From positions 62,001 to 126,000 of the forward strand of contig CAXXFQ010000008.1 of the NCBI GenBank assembly GCA_963674475.2: a DNA stretch of 64,000 bases. The letters run 5' to 3'. Origin of the DNA: CAXXFQ01 sp963674475. GTDB lineage: Bacteria > Planctomycetota > Planctomycetia > Pirellulales > Thermoguttaceae. Positions 1 to 8,793 of the stretch are shown here, in pieces; position 1 is the first letter of the stretch, and each line of letters opens with the position of its first letter. The notes under the pieces were generated by a model. That model was not told the origin of the DNA, did not search any database, and saw nothing but the letters and a program-made list of their open reading frames with translations. Made by a program: the position numbers and the translations under genes.

Positions 1-2
1 AT

Positions 3-2369
3 ATCGGAGTCGCGCCGGACGTCGACATCGTCTCGCTACGCGTGCTGGACGACGACGGGAACGGCGATTTCACTCAAGTGGAAGCGGCCCTTCAGTGGGT
101 GCTCGACAATCTCGATTCGTTCGAAAATCCGATCACGACGATCAATATGTCTCTCGGCACGCGGACCACGCAAGAGGCCGTCGCCGGGGAAGCGATTCTT
201 GAAGAGGAGCTTGCCGCGCTGGAGGCCGAGGGGATTTTCATCTCGGTCGCCGCCGGAAACCAGTTCCAGTCGACTTTGACTACCGGTTTGAGTTATCCGG
301 CCGTCAGTCCGTACGTGGTCCCGGTCGGATCGGTCGACGCCGACGGGTCGTTGAGCTATTTTTCTCAGCGGGCCGAGTCGATCATCGCTGCGCCGGGCCG
401 TTCGATCCAAAGTTCGATTCCCGATTATCGGGGCGATCAAAACGGCATCGCCGACGACTATGGCCGTTATTCCGGCACGAGCATGGCCGCGCCGTACGTC
501 TCTGGCGCGAGCGTTTTATTGCGAGAAGCGTACGACACGATCGGGGTCCTTGATGTCGATCAGGACTTGCTTTACAACCTGATGGTCACGACGGCCGACA
601 CGATTTACGATCCGGTGACCGGGCAGGAATATTGCCGACTGAATCTCTTAAATGCGATCGAAACGGTTTTTGCCGACTACGATCCGACTGAGGTGGTTCC
701 GCCGTCCGATCCGGGCAACGTGGTGGTTGAACCGGCCGCGCCGATCGATTTGGGCGTTATCACCCAGACGACAATCGGAGCGATTTCCGTGGCCGCCGAC
801 GGAACCCGATTCTCGATGACCGCTTCGCAAGACGGGCTGCTTTCGATCGAAGTGCCCGCCTCGTCCCATGTGAATTTCGAGCTGGTCGATGCCGAGGACC
901 GACCGGTCGAGATCGTTTTCCAGGAAGACGGTCGCGTGGACGTGCTTGTCGAAGCGGGACAGACGATCCAATTGAAGTTGACTACCGAAGACGGTGCCGC
1001 GGCGTCGCTCGACTCGTTGCGGCTGACCAATCTGGTCAAGCTCGACGGAACGACCCTTTGGGTTACCGGTACCGAGAACGACGATACGTTTGCGTTTTCG
1101 TCCGAAGGAACCGGTTCGATCCTGGTCAACGGCGTTGCGTATCAGGTTGATTCCAGCGCGATCGACCGGATTATTTTCCATGCGGGCAACGGTCACGATT
1201 CGGCCGAGCTGACCGGAACCGACGGCAACGACCAAGTCCAACTCCGCGCCGATGCGGCCCAAGCCGTGTTCGGTTCCATTCGGATCGATACGATCGGGGT
1301 CGAATCGCACACGATCGACGGGCGTGGCGGGGCCGATTCGCTGGTCCTATATGGCACGACGAAAAACGATTCCCTTTTCCTCTCGCCCAACGCGACTCGC
1401 TTTTCAGGCGAAGGTTTCGACCATCAGCTGACAGGTTTCACCAAGGTCCAGGCTCAAGGTGGCGGTGGCCAAGATCAGGTTACTTTCACTGACTCGGCCG
1501 GAAACGATACCCTGGTCGTCACGACCGAGTACGCGAAACTCTCGGGCGCCGGTTTTTATCTGCGTGCCGAAGGGTTCGGTCAGATCGAAGCCCGTTCGAC
1601 CGGTGGGCAGGATATCGCCTACCTTCGTGATTCGGCCGGAGATGATACGTTCGTCGCTTCGCCTACCGAGGCCTCCTTGATCGGCGACGGTTACCAGGTC
1701 CAGGTCGACGGATTTCGTTATGTCTACGCCTATGCGACTCAAGGCGGCGTGAATACCGCCCGACTTTTCGATTCGGCCTCCAAAGATACGTTCATCGCGG
1801 GGCCTGAATACGCGAAGCTTTACGGGACCGGCTTTTACCTCCGCACCAACGGGTTTTCCCAGGTCGACGCCTATTCGTCCGGCGGCGCCGATGTGGCCCA
1901 TCTGTACGACTCGGCCGGAAACGATACCTTCTCGGGAACCGCCGAGGTGGCTTCGATGGTCGGTAACCGGTTTTCTAATCGGGTCCACCAGTTCCGCTAC
2001 GTCGCCGCTTATGCCTATGAAAGTGGAAGCGATTCGGCCTATGTCTACGGCACCGACAGTGACGAGACGCTTTTGTTACGTTCCGATCAGATGCGGCTCT
2101 ATTCAACCGATACCGACTATCGGATCACCCAGTTCGATCGATACTTCGCCTCGACCGGCGGCGGAAACGATGTCGCGTATCTGTTTGCCGACGGCAAGGA
2201 GAATCGATTGTTGGCAAGCGATACGGCGATCCAATTGGTCAACGATATTGTCGCCGATCTGTACGGGATCAATCAGGTCTACGCTTCGGCCACCGGTACA
2301 GGCCAGCACGACGCCGAAGTCAGTGCCGTCGACTTACTCCTCCAACTAATCGGCTCCTGGCGTTATTAA
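3..2369 (+). CDS. Subtilase-family (S8) serine protease with C-terminal repeats, 5' end missing
   Basis: The gene enters from the left edge, so the start, signal peptide and catalytic Asp and His are outside the window. What is visible begins with GVAPDVDIVSLRVLD, a typical subtilase strand after the His box. The oxyanion Asn is in SVAAGN (bases 246-260) and the catalytic Ser in GTSMAAP (Ser codon 480-482). After about residue 230 the protein leaves the peptidase domain. From about base 1200 to 2260 it consists of roughly 48-residue repeats, each with a D-S-A-G-x-D-T-F turn followed by a GF-Y/F strand, resembling repeats of large planctomycete surface proteins. No dockerin, PEP-CTERM or membrane anchor is seen at the C terminus. 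It is probably a large secreted or surface protease. The stop codon is followed almost at once by a copy of the intergenic hairpin repeat at 2371. Confidence 0.85.
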   Translation: MGVAPDVDIVSLRVLDDDGNGDFTQVEAALQWVLDNLDSFENPITTINMSLGTRTTQEAVAGEAILEEELAALEAEGIFISVAAGNQFQSTLTTGLSYPAVSPYVVPVGSVDADGSLSYFSQRAESIIAAPGRSIQSSIPDYRGDQNGIADDYGRYSGTSMAAPYVSGASVLLREAYDTIGVLDVDQDLLYNLMVTTADTIYDPVTGQEYCRLNLLNAIETVFADYDPTEVVPPSDPGNVVVEPAAPIDLGVITQTTIGAISVAADGTRFSMTASQDGLLSIEVPASSHVNFELVDAEDRPVEIVFQEDGRVDVLVEAGQTIQLKLTTEDGAAASLDSLRLTNLVKLDGTTLWVTGTENDDTFAFSSEGTGSILVNGVAYQVDSSAIDRIIFHAGNGHDSAELTGTDGNDQVQLRADAAQAVFGSIRIDTIGVESHTIDGRGGADSLVLYGTTKNDSLFLSPNATRFSGEGFDHQLTGFTKVQAQGGGGQDQVTFTDSAGNDTLVVTTEYAKLSGAGFYLRAEGFGQIEARSTGGQDIAYLRDSAGDDTFVASPTEASLIGDGYQVQVDGFRYVYAYATQGGVNTARLFDSASKDTFIAGPEYAKLYGTGFYLRTNGFSQVDAYSSGGADVAHLYDSAGNDTFSGTAEVASMVGNRFSNRVHQFRYVAAYAYESGSDSAYVYGTDSDETLLLRSDQMRLYSTDTDYRITQFDRYFASTGGGNDVAYLFADGKENRLLASDTAIQLVNDIVADLYGINQVYASATGTGQHDAEVSAVDLLLQLIGSWRY

Positions 2370-2370
2370 A

Positions 2371-2472
2371 CCGGCGTTGCCACGCCGCTGACTAAACCCG
2401 CTCCCGTTGGTCGCTGGTATCGAACGAGAGAAAGGCACCTTCTCTGAAAATAGGATGGAGGGTGTCTTGGCG
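2371..2472 (+). repeat. Intergenic hairpin repeat family A, copy 1
   Basis: Begins with the hairpin CGGCGTTGCCACGCCG, then the box CCCGCTCCCGTTGGTC with GCTGGTATC, then CTTCTCTGAAAAT, and ends GGAGGGTGTCTTGGCGG. The same ordered blocks recur at 5635, 5761, 8679 and 8853. It starts one base after the subtilase stop codon. Confidence 0.75.
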
Positions 2473-2500
2473 GGGCCATTTCAATGAGACGTTTTCGCGA

Positions 2501-2556
2501 GTATCAATACTAGCGACCAACGGGAGCGGGCAAGTTCTATTGGTGCGGAAGCACCA
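2501..2556 (-). repeat. Family A repeat, copy 2, truncated and inverted
   Basis: Contains the reverse-strand box GACCAACGGGAGCGGG and the hairpin TGGTGCGGAAGCACCA (2541-2556). The distal GGAGGG/TTGGCGG block is missing. It faces copy 1, so the two form an imperfect inverted pair about 30 bases apart. Confidence 0.65.
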
Positions 2557-2847
2557 AGGAAAAAGTTTGAGAGGGGGCTATTTTCAAAATGTCCCCTCTC
2601 ATTCAATAAATACTGGCGGGGGCATAGTCGTCGTTCCTTTTTTCTTTTCGTTGTTTCCAAAGCGAACGGTTTTTGGGTCACCGATCGGTTTCCCTCCCAG
2701 CAAAAGACAAGAAACGTATACTTTTGAGATGATAGGTTCGTCTCGGGTACCGATTCGCTCTTGCGGCGTTTGGGAAGATCGCCCATGATAGCGGTGCCCT
2801 GGGGCGTTTTTTAGAAAAACGGTTTCGTATCAGTCGCGTGGAGAAAA

Positions 2848-4650
2848 ATGAAAAAAGTCAAAACCCTTCCGGCTCGAAATAAAGTCAAGCAAGCGGATAC
2901 CTGGGACCTGGCGAGTCTTTTCGATGACGACGCGGCCTGGGAGACGGCGTTTACGAAGTGGGAGAAGCGGATCGACCGCTATTCGACCTTCCAAGGAAAA
3001 CTGAGCGACGACGCCAAGACGTTGGCCGGTTGTTTTCGGTTCGATCTGGATTTCAACCGGACGGCCGAACGGCTGGGCGTTTATGCCTTTCTGAAAACGG
3101 CCGAAGATACGGCCAACAGCACCTATCAAGGGATGCAAAGCCGGTTCATCGCCGTGGCCAGTCGGGCCGAGCAGTTGGCCAGTTTCGTTCGGCCGGAAAT
3201 CTTGGCGATCCCGAAGGCGAAGATGCAGAAGTTTCTTGCCCAAAAGTGTCTGGCCCCTTACCGGCTCATCCTGGAGCGGATTCTCCGTTATCGGCCGCAT
3301 ACGCTTGGCAAGAAGGAAGAGCGACTCCTGGCGATGCAGACCGAGATGGCCCAAGCCGCGCCGCAGACTTTCCAGCAACTCAATGACGCCGACATGCGGT
3401 TTGGCACCATCAAAAACGAAAAAGGGGAATGGGTCGAACTGACGCACGGCACGTTCTCCACGCTGCTGCATTCTCCGTCGCGACCGGTTCGCAAGAAGGC
3501 GTTTCATCAACTTTACGAGAAGTACGGGGCGTTTGAAAATACGCTGGCTTCGACCATGGCCGGATCGGTTCATAAGGACGTCTATTACGCCCGGGCGCGG
3601 AATTTCGACAGCTCGTTGGAAGCGGCCCTGTTCGGGAATCGGATTCCGGTCACCGTTTACGATCAGTTGATCGCCTCGGTGCGACGCCATCTGCCGGTCT
3701 TGTATCGGTATTACGATCTTCGGCGTCGGAAGATGCGGTTGCGCGACATCCACCATTACGATACCTACGTCCCGATCCTAAGTGACTTGGAAAAACGACA
3801 TACCTGGAATCAGGCGGTCAAGGTCGTTTTGAAAGCGCTGGCCCCGTTGGGCGAGGAATATGGTCGGGTTCTCGAAGAAGGGCTTCGGGGCCGTTGGTGC
3901 GACAAGTTCGAGAATCGGGGGAAGCAGAGCGGCGCGTTCAGCTGCGGTTCCTACGACGGATCGCCGTACATCCTGATGAATTACCAGCCAGGCGTGTTGG
4001 ACCATGTGTTCACCCTGGCCCATGAGGCGGGCCACTCGATGCACAGCTACTTCTCGGGCCAGAAGCAACCGTACGCCTACCACGACTATGTGATCTTCGT
4101 TGCCGAGGTGGCCAGTACGTTCAATGAACAGTTGTTGAGCAACTACCTGCTTGAGAAAGCGACCGATCCGCGCGAGCGGGCCTACTTGTTGAATCGTCAG
4201 ATCGATGCCGCCCGGGCGACCATCTTCCGGCAGACCATGTTCGCCGAGTATGAAAAGGTGACCCACGAGTTGGTCGAGGCGGGCGAGCCGTTGACGGTCG
4301 AGGCGTTTAAGAGCGAGTACCGGAAGTTATTGAACGCCTATTTCGGGCCCGATTTTGTCATTGACGACGAGTTGGCGCTGGAAGGTCTTCGAATCCCGCA
4401 CTTCTACCGGGCGTTTTACGTCTACCAGTACGCCACCGGGATGTCGGCCGCGTTGGCCCTTTCGGACCGGGTGTCGGGCGGCGGGCAGAAGGAACTCAAC
4501 GCTTACCTCGACTTCTTGGGCGGCGGCTGTTCGAAAGACCCGTTGGACCTGTTACGCGGCGCGGGGGTCGACATGGAGAAACCCGACGCGGTCGATTCGG
4601 CGATGAGCCAGTTCGGGCATTGGGTTGACGAGTTGGAGACGTTGCTTTAA
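2848..4650 (+). CDS. pepF: Oligoendopeptidase F (M3 metallopeptidase)
   Basis: A 600-residue cytosolic zinc metallopeptidase that cleaves short peptides, normally in peptide recycling. The zinc site is HEAGH at residues 392-396 (bases 4021-4035), within AHEAGHSMHSYFSG, which is characteristic of PepF. The third zinc ligand is expected in the helix with FVAEVASTFNE about 25 residues later. The N-terminal half is the helical oligopeptidase F domain. Length matches the family (about 600). The ATG at 2848 is preceded by GTGGAG. It is transcribed alone: repeats lie upstream and a strong bidirectional terminator (4687-4721) follows. No signal peptide is visible. Confidence 0.95.
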   Translation: MKKVKTLPARNKVKQADTWDLASLFDDDAAWETAFTKWEKRIDRYSTFQGKLSDDAKTLAGCFRFDLDFNRTAERLGVYAFLKTAEDTANSTYQGMQSRFIAVASRAEQLASFVRPEILAIPKAKMQKFLAQKCLAPYRLILERILRYRPHTLGKKEERLLAMQTEMAQAAPQTFQQLNDADMRFGTIKNEKGEWVELTHGTFSTLLHSPSRPVRKKAFHQLYEKYGAFENTLASTMAGSVHKDVYYARARNFDSSLEAALFGNRIPVTVYDQLIASVRRHLPVLYRYYDLRRRKMRLRDIHHYDTYVPILSDLEKRHTWNQAVKVVLKALAPLGEEYGRVLEEGLRGRWCDKFENRGKQSGAFSCGSYDGSPYILMNYQPGVLDHVFTLAHEAGHSMHSYFSGQKQPYAYHDYVIFVAEVASTFNEQLLSNYLLEKATDPRERAYLLNRQIDAARATIFRQTMFAEYEKVTHELVEAGEPLTVEAFKSEYRKLLNAYFGPDFVIDDELALEGLRIPHFYRAFYVYQYATGMSAALALSDRVSGGGQKELNAYLDFLGGGCSKDPLDLLRGAGVDMEKPDAVDSAMSQFGHWVDELETLL

Positions 4651-4686
4651 GGCCGAAGCAACCCGATCAAACTTACAAGAAAAAAC

Positions 4687-4721
4687 AAAAAGCGGGATTG
4701 AGAGTTCAGTCCCGCTTTTTT
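4687..4721. terminator. Bidirectional intrinsic terminator between pepF and the PEP-CTERM gene
   Basis: Stem AAGCGGGA / TCCCGCTT with a 12-base loop, flanked by A-rich sequence on the left and TTTTTT on the right, so it can end both the rightward pepF and the convergent leftward gene that stops at 4756. Confidence 0.85.
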
Positions 4722-4755
4722 CTGCCGTTGCCGATTTTCTTCTTGGGTTGTCAGC

Positions 4756-5400
4756 CTATTTTCGACGTCGCAGGCACCAGAGCAACACCGCTCCACCCAT
4801 GAGCATCGCCCACGTTCCCGGCTCGGGGGTGACGATGGAAAGCGGATCATTTGTTTCGAAAAAAAAGGAAGGGTTTTTGTCACTACCTTTTGGGGAGGCA
4901 GTTACCCAAAAACCAGTATCCAGCGTTCCGTTGTAAGTGGATGAAATTTCGGTGTTAACAAGATAGATTTCATCGCCATATCGCGAGACTCCGCCAGATG
5001 ACCAGCATCCATAATTCCAATTACTCGAGACTCCTCCGCTTTGAATCCAGTCGGACGCGTCGTTCAATCGAATCGGATTTCCACCGCGCCAATGGGACGT
5101 ACCGTAGTAGAGGTTCGACATGAGGTAGGCAAAGTCGCTTGCGTCGACATCCCCATCTTCGTCCACGTCTCCGTCAATACCTCCGCCGATCGATGATAAG
5201 GGCGGTTCACAGTCTGGCCAATCGGGGGTGCCGTAACGCCAGTTTTGCTTCATGGCAACGACATCCTGAATGTCGATTTTTCCGTCAAGATCGAAATCCC
5301 CGGCAAGCCTGCCGGCAAATGATTCGGAACTGGCCGGGCCAATCGCAAAAAAACAAGCCAATAACATCGCAGCACTAGCACGCAACGTGAGAAAACGCAT
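4756..5400 (-). CDS. Secreted dockerin-like protein with PEP-CTERM sorting signal
   Basis: A 214-residue exported protein. Residues 1-29 form a signal peptide with a hydrophobic core (AAMLLACFFAIG). Two calcium-loop, dockerin-type repeats follow: DFDLDGKIDIQDVV near residue 35 and DVDEDGDVDASDFAYLM near residue 78. The middle (about 100-185) is unrecognised and rich in Ser, Trp and Tyr. The C terminus has P-E-P at 192-194, a hydrophobic span and CLRRRK, the tripartite PEP-CTERM signal read by exosortases. No exosortase is in the window; the polysaccharide genes at 9-16 kb fit the known link between PEP-CTERM proteins and exopolysaccharide. It is convergent with pepF and monocistronic. The partner of the dockerin-like repeats is unknown; they may only be calcium-binding spacers. 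Confidence 0.85.
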   Translation of the reverse strand: MRFLTLRASAAMLLACFFAIGPASSESFAGRLAGDFDLDGKIDIQDVVAMKQNWRYGTPDWPDCEPPLSSIGGGIDGDVDEDGDVDASDFAYLMSNLYYGTSHWRGGNPIRLNDASDWIQSGGVSSNWNYGCWSSGGVSRYGDEIYLVNTEISSTYNGTLDTGFWVTASPKGSDKNPSFFFETNDPLSIVTPEPGTWAMLMGGAVLLWCLRRRK

Positions 5401-5634
5401 AGGACTACCCCCGATTGATTGAAACCTGGTTGTTTCGAAGCCGAAATACCGGTTTGAATATTCGTTTGCCAGGGGGCGAAAAAAACCTCACCGGCAGTAT
5501 AGTAACAAGATTCATCCTATCTAGTATGACAATGAAAGTCAATCAGGTTGCCGAAAGATTTTGGTCTTTTGGAGGTGCCGAAGTGGGGTATTTCCCTAGA
5601 TCGGGGGGAAGTTCTAGGTCGAAACAAAAAAAGA

Positions 5635-5740
5635 GCCGCCAAGAGACCCTCTAATGTGATTTTCAGAGCAAAAGTCTTTCCCTCGAAAAATGCCAGTGAC
5701 CAACGGAAACGGGTTTAATTCTCGGTGCGGAAGCACCGGT
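5635..5740 (-). repeat. Family A repeat, copy 3
   Basis: Reads on the reverse strand as hairpin (CGGTGCTTCCGCACCG), CCCGTTTCCGTTGGTC, CTCTGAAAATCAC, and GAGGGTCTCTTGGCGGC. It is complete and adjacent to copy 4 in the same orientation. Confidence 0.75.
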
Positions 5741-5760
5741 GAAAAAACGCCGGTCTAAAA

Positions 5761-5858
5761 AACCATCCATTGGGATTTTTAGAGCACGGGTATTCTCTTC
5801 CAAAGATACCAGTGACCAACGGGAGCGGGTTCGAAGCGTCGGCGTGGCAACGCCGGTC
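5761..5858 (-). repeat. Family A repeat, copy 4
   Basis: Reverse-strand hairpin CGGCGTTGCCACGCCG, box CCCGCTCCCGTTGGTC, then ACTGGTATCTTTGGAAGAG. A small extra copy of the edge motif ACCGGTCTAA follows (5867-5876) and contains the TAG stop of the neighbouring leftward gene. Confidence 0.75.
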
Positions 5859-5872
5859 TAAAAAGCACCGGT

Positions 5873-6652
5873 CTAAGAGGTCCAGCGGTGGGTGGGGCGT
5901 TGGAGGATTTCGTTGAGGACGATGGCGCGGCGGATCTCGTCGGTATCGGACAACAGGGCGGCAAGCCCGGCGGCGGAGGTGGCGGGGAAGGTGCCTTGCG
6001 TTTCCTCAGAAGGTTCGCTTTGGGATTTGGTGCCGTCGGTCCGTTGGGACAAGTTGCCCAGCTGCCGGTCGAACTTGTGTTTGATTCGGCGTTTGCCCCG
6101 TTTTTTCTCTTGGCGGGTCCCATGGTTCAGCTTCTTGGCACGCTGGTTGAAATGGGCCGTATCGAGATCTTCGGCCACACGGTCCCCGACGGGGGGCGTC
6201 GGTTGAGCCGCAGGGCGCGTTGAAGTCGGTTTTTGTGCGACTGTCGGTCGCCGTTTTTGACGACTCGGCAGCGGCTGTCGACTTTCGAGGGTTGAAGGGC
6301 GTGGGGCGGGTTGCGGTTGGGCCGCGGCGGGCGGTATTCGTTGGCCTTTGGCCCGTCCTGGTTCGGCCCGCTCTGGTTTGGCCCGCTCTTGGGCCTGACG
6401 GAGAAACGTTTCGATCTCATCGACCAGCGGGTCGGCCTTTTTCGGGCGAGGCGCTGCCGGTCGGGGTTCTCCGAAAGGGGCCTTTTTTTTCGGTAGTCCC
6501 GCTTTTTTCGCCTCTTGTTCTTTGGCCCGTTGTTGGACGAACTGGGCGACCATCGAGGCCAACGCGACCAGGATGAAAATGACCACCCCGATCAGGTCGC
6601 CGATGTCGGCTCCGAGGAGGAGGCTGTCGAGTTGAAAAAGCGGATGGAGCAT
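5873..6652 (-). CDS. Small membrane-anchored protein with long basic, Pro-rich tail; function unknown
   Basis: About 259 residues from the ATG at 6652, chosen because GGGA lies about 10 bases upstream and the predicted membrane segment then sits at the N terminus; an upstream in-frame start at 6727 is possible. Residues about 15-40 (IGDLIGVVIFILVALASMVAQF) form one membrane span, followed by a charged helix (QQRAKEQEAKKAG) and a long low-complexity stretch rich in Pro, Arg, Lys, Gln and Ala. The C-terminal 60 residues look folded (LAALLSDTDEIRRAIVLNEI). This resembles small membrane proteins found beside SPFH genes in planctomycetes, but I cannot name it. It is the last gene of the nfeD - floA block. 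Its stop codon lies in a copy of the repeat edge. Confidence 0.7.
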   Translation of the reverse strand: MLHPLFQLDSLLLGADIGDLIGVVIFILVALASMVAQFVQQRAKEQEAKKAGLPKKKAPFGEPRPAAPRPKKADPLVDEIETFLRQAQERAKPERAEPGRAKGQRIPPAAAQPQPAPRPSTLESRQPLPSRQKRRPTVAQKPTSTRPAAQPTPPVGDRVAEDLDTAHFNQRAKKLNHGTRQEKKRGKRRIKHKFDRQLGNLSQRTDGTKSQSEPSEETQGTFPATSAAGLAALLSDTDEIRRAIVLNEILQRPTHRWTS

Positions 6653-6784
6653 CGCTTCTGATTCCCTTTGCCTTCGGACAAAAAACGCCGTTGGAACGGA
6701 AAGGCCGGGGCTGTTCCCCCCCCCCATGTTGGCCGAATTTCCGTCTGACCAATTCTCCGTCTAAGTAATTATAGAAGAAGTGGT

Positions 6785-7846
6785 TTATCCGACTTCCTGG
6801 GCCGATTTATGGTTCCCCGGCTTGGCGATTGAGGATCGCATCTTCGTGTCGGCGTCGATATTGCGGAGTTGATAGTAGTCCATGATCCCCAACATGCCGC
6901 TGTTGAACGCCTTGGAGATCGCCTTGGGCACCTGGGCCTCGGCCTCGACCACTTTGGCCCGGTTCTCCTCGATCGTCGCGTGCATTTCCTGCTCGGCGGC
7001 CACGGCCATGGCGCGGCGTCCTTCGGCCTTGGCGCGGGCGACGCGCATGTCGGCCTCGGCCTGATCGGCTTGGAGCCGCGCGCCGATGTTTTCGCCCACG
7101 TCGACGTCGGCAATATCGATCGAGACAATCTCGAACGCCGTCTGCGAGTCGAGCCGTCGGGCCAGCACCGTTTCGGAGATCTGGTCCGGGTTTTCCAGCA
7201 CCGCCCCGTGCGTCTCGGCCGAGCCGATCGCGCTGACGATCCCCTCGCCGACCCGGGCGATGATCGTCTCTTCGGTCGCTCCACCGATGAGCTGTTGCAG
7301 GTTGGCACGAACGGTCACGCGGGCGCGGACTTTCAGTTGAATCCCGTTTTGGGCGATCCCGTCGAGCGACTGGTTCGACGCGCTTTTTTCCGGGCAATCG
7401 ATCACCTTCGGGTAGACGCTCGTCTGGACCGCCTCGAGGACGTTTCGCCCGGCCAGGTCGATTGCCGTGGCCAGTTTGAAATTCAGATCAACGATCTTCG
7501 CCTTGTGCGCGGCGATGATCGCGCGGATGATCAGCGGGACGTTGCCTCCGGCCAGATAGTGCGCTTCGAGCGATTTCGACGTGATCCCCGTTTCTTCGCC
7601 CAACCCGGCCTGGACGGCCATGATCTTGCTATGGACGATCACTCGCGGGTCGACCTTGCGGAAGGTCATCCCCAGAAGGTCGAGAATTCCGATCCCCGCA
7701 CCCGTACTGAACGACTGAATCCAGAGACGAAAGTAACGGGCAGCGACAGCCAAAATCACGATCGACGCGACCACCAGGGCAAAGATTCCGACGATCGTAA
7801 TTACTTGACCGATGCCCGGTTCCCCTTGGGCGAAAAGAAATCCCAT
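6785..7846 (-). CDS. floA: Flotillin-like protein FloA (SPFH/UPF0365 family)
   Basis: A 353-residue membrane scaffold protein of the FloA/YqfA family, which organises functional membrane microdomains at the inner face of the cytoplasmic membrane. The N terminus has one hydrophobic hairpin (GIFALVVASIVILAVAARYF, residues about 18-40), then the conserved FloA core: IQSFSTGAGIGILDLLGMTFRKVDP, an SPFH domain, and an Ala/Glu-rich coiled-coil region (AEADMRVARAKAEGRRAMA). Length is close to the roughly 330 residues of Bacillus FloA. The ATG at 7846 has GGAGG eight bases upstream. The neighbour nfeD, upstream on the same strand, is the usual FloA partner. Confidence 0.93.
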   Translation of the reverse strand: MGFLFAQGEPGIGQVITIVGIFALVVASIVILAVAARYFRLWIQSFSTGAGIGILDLLGMTFRKVDPRVIVHSKIMAVQAGLGEETGITSKSLEAHYLAGGNVPLIIRAIIAAHKAKIVDLNFKLATAIDLAGRNVLEAVQTSVYPKVIDCPEKSASNQSLDGIAQNGIQLKVRARVTVRANLQQLIGGATEETIIARVGEGIVSAIGSAETHGAVLENPDQISETVLARRLDSQTAFEIVSIDIADVDVGENIGARLQADQAEADMRVARAKAEGRRAMAVAAEQEMHATIEENRAKVVEAEAQVPKAISKAFNSGMLGIMDYYQLRNIDADTKMRSSIAKPGNHKSAQEVG

Positions 7847-8074
7847 CCGTTGATCCTCCGACGATTGATAGTGGAGACACGTTTATTCGCAAAAACCACA
7901 TATCGGGGAGCCCCGACGAGAAGCAATTATAGCGATTCACGAACCTTTTGCCTAGAACAGGTTTCCTTACTCGGGGCAAAAAGGCATATGTCTCTTCGGC
8001 CCAACCAAAGAGCTAAGGCTGGGAGGGTGTGTTAGAATAGGCTAAATAGCGACTGTAGCGAATTTTTTAGTTAG

Positions 8075-8668
8075 CTAGGAAGAGGTGTTCTCGTCTTCTT
8101 CGTCAAACGGTTCCAGGCCGACCGACTCGATTGGCCGATCCAAGAGGCTCTCTTGCGACTGGTCGACCGCTTCTTCCGGCTCGATCGGCGTGACGACCAT
8201 TCGGTTTCCCGTCACCTCCAGCACGCGGACCGGTTGGCCTGGCTCGACGGCAAAACCGTCACTGACCGCGTCGATCGTTTGACCGTCGATGGTGATCGCT
8301 CCGGCTGGTAGCATTTTCGACTTCGCATAGCCGATGCGGCCGACCAACTGTTTTCTTGCTTCGAGCTGCGGATCTTCCGGCAAGACCTCGTCCGAACTTG
8401 GTTGCAGCAGGATGAAACGTTTTCCAAACCGGGTTTTTGGCAGTACCGTCAGCGCCGTGACCAGGGTGATCGGCAGGCCGACGATCGCCATCGAGATGAT
8501 CAGCACGCCCGCCGTGGCCGAGTGCATGAATCCGAGCGTGATGCCGCCGACCATCGAGGCGAAGCTCAAGAAACCCAACACGCCGCCGGAAGGAAAAAAG
8601 ACCTCCAACGCCGCCAGGCCCAGCCCGGCAAACAACAACAACACCCCATAAAGCCAATAATATTCCAT
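8075..8668 (-). CDS. nfeD: NfeD-family membrane protein
   Basis: A 197-residue short NfeD-type protein: three to four membrane spans in the first 90 residues (YWLYGVLLLFAGLGLAALEV, SFASMVGGITLG, GVLIISMAIVGLPITLV) and a soluble OB-fold NfeD domain at about 110-165 (LVGRIGYAKSKMLPAGAITIDGQ). It lacks the ClpP-like protease domain of long NfeD. It lies 228 bases upstream of floA on the same strand, the classic stomatin/flotillin operon pair. No Shine-Dalgarno sequence is visible before the ATG; instead eight A residues and the family A hairpin (8679-8695) come directly before it, so the leader is formed by the repeat. Confidence 0.88.
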   Translation of the reverse strand: MEYYWLYGVLLLFAGLGLAALEVFFPSGGVLGFLSFASMVGGITLGFMHSATAGVLIISMAIVGLPITLVTALTVLPKTRFGKRFILLQPSSDEVLPEDPQLEARKQLVGRIGYAKSKMLPAGAITIDGQTIDAVSDGFAVEPGQPVRVLEVTGNRMVVTPIEPEEAVDQSQESLLDRPIESVGLEPFDEEDENTSS

Positions 8669-8678
8669 TTTTTTTATA

Positions 8679-8784
8679 CCGGTGCTTCCGCACCGGCGCG
8701 TTGAACCCGCTCCCGTTGGTCGCTAGTGTTTTTTTAAGAGGAGGACTCTTTTCTGAAAATTACTGTGGAGGGCTCCTTGGCGGC
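8679..8784 (+). repeat. Family A repeat, copy 5
   Basis: Hairpin CCGGTGCTTCCGCACCGG, box CCCGCTCCCGTTGGTC, then GAGGACTCTTTTCTGAAAAT and GGAGGGCTCCTTGGCGG. It begins ten bases from the nfeD start codon. Confidence 0.75.
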
Positions 8785-8793
8785 TCTCTTTGG

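Larger units (their letters stand above)
2370..2847. other. Gene-free stretch carrying intergenic repeats
   Basis: No convincing gene. It holds a complete repeat copy (2371-2472), an inverted partial copy (2501-2556) and a separate hairpin, GAGAGGGG at 2569-2576 with CCCCTCTC at 2593-2600. An open frame at 2462-2788 lies across these repeats and has no protein-like features. Confidence 0.7.
5401..5872. other. Gene-free stretch with two inverted repeat copies
   Basis: About 470 bases. The left half (5401-5630) is the upstream region of the PEP-CTERM gene and shows no clear promoter. The right half is filled by two family A repeat copies in reverse orientation (5635-5740 and 5761-5858). Confidence 0.7.

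Noticed and set aside
36..440. Open frame on the minus strand inside the subtilase
   Set aside because: Lies fully in a clear coding region in another frame and has no protein-like features.
2462..2788. 108-codon frame after the subtilase
   Set aside because: Runs across two repeat copies and a hairpin; composition is not protein-like.
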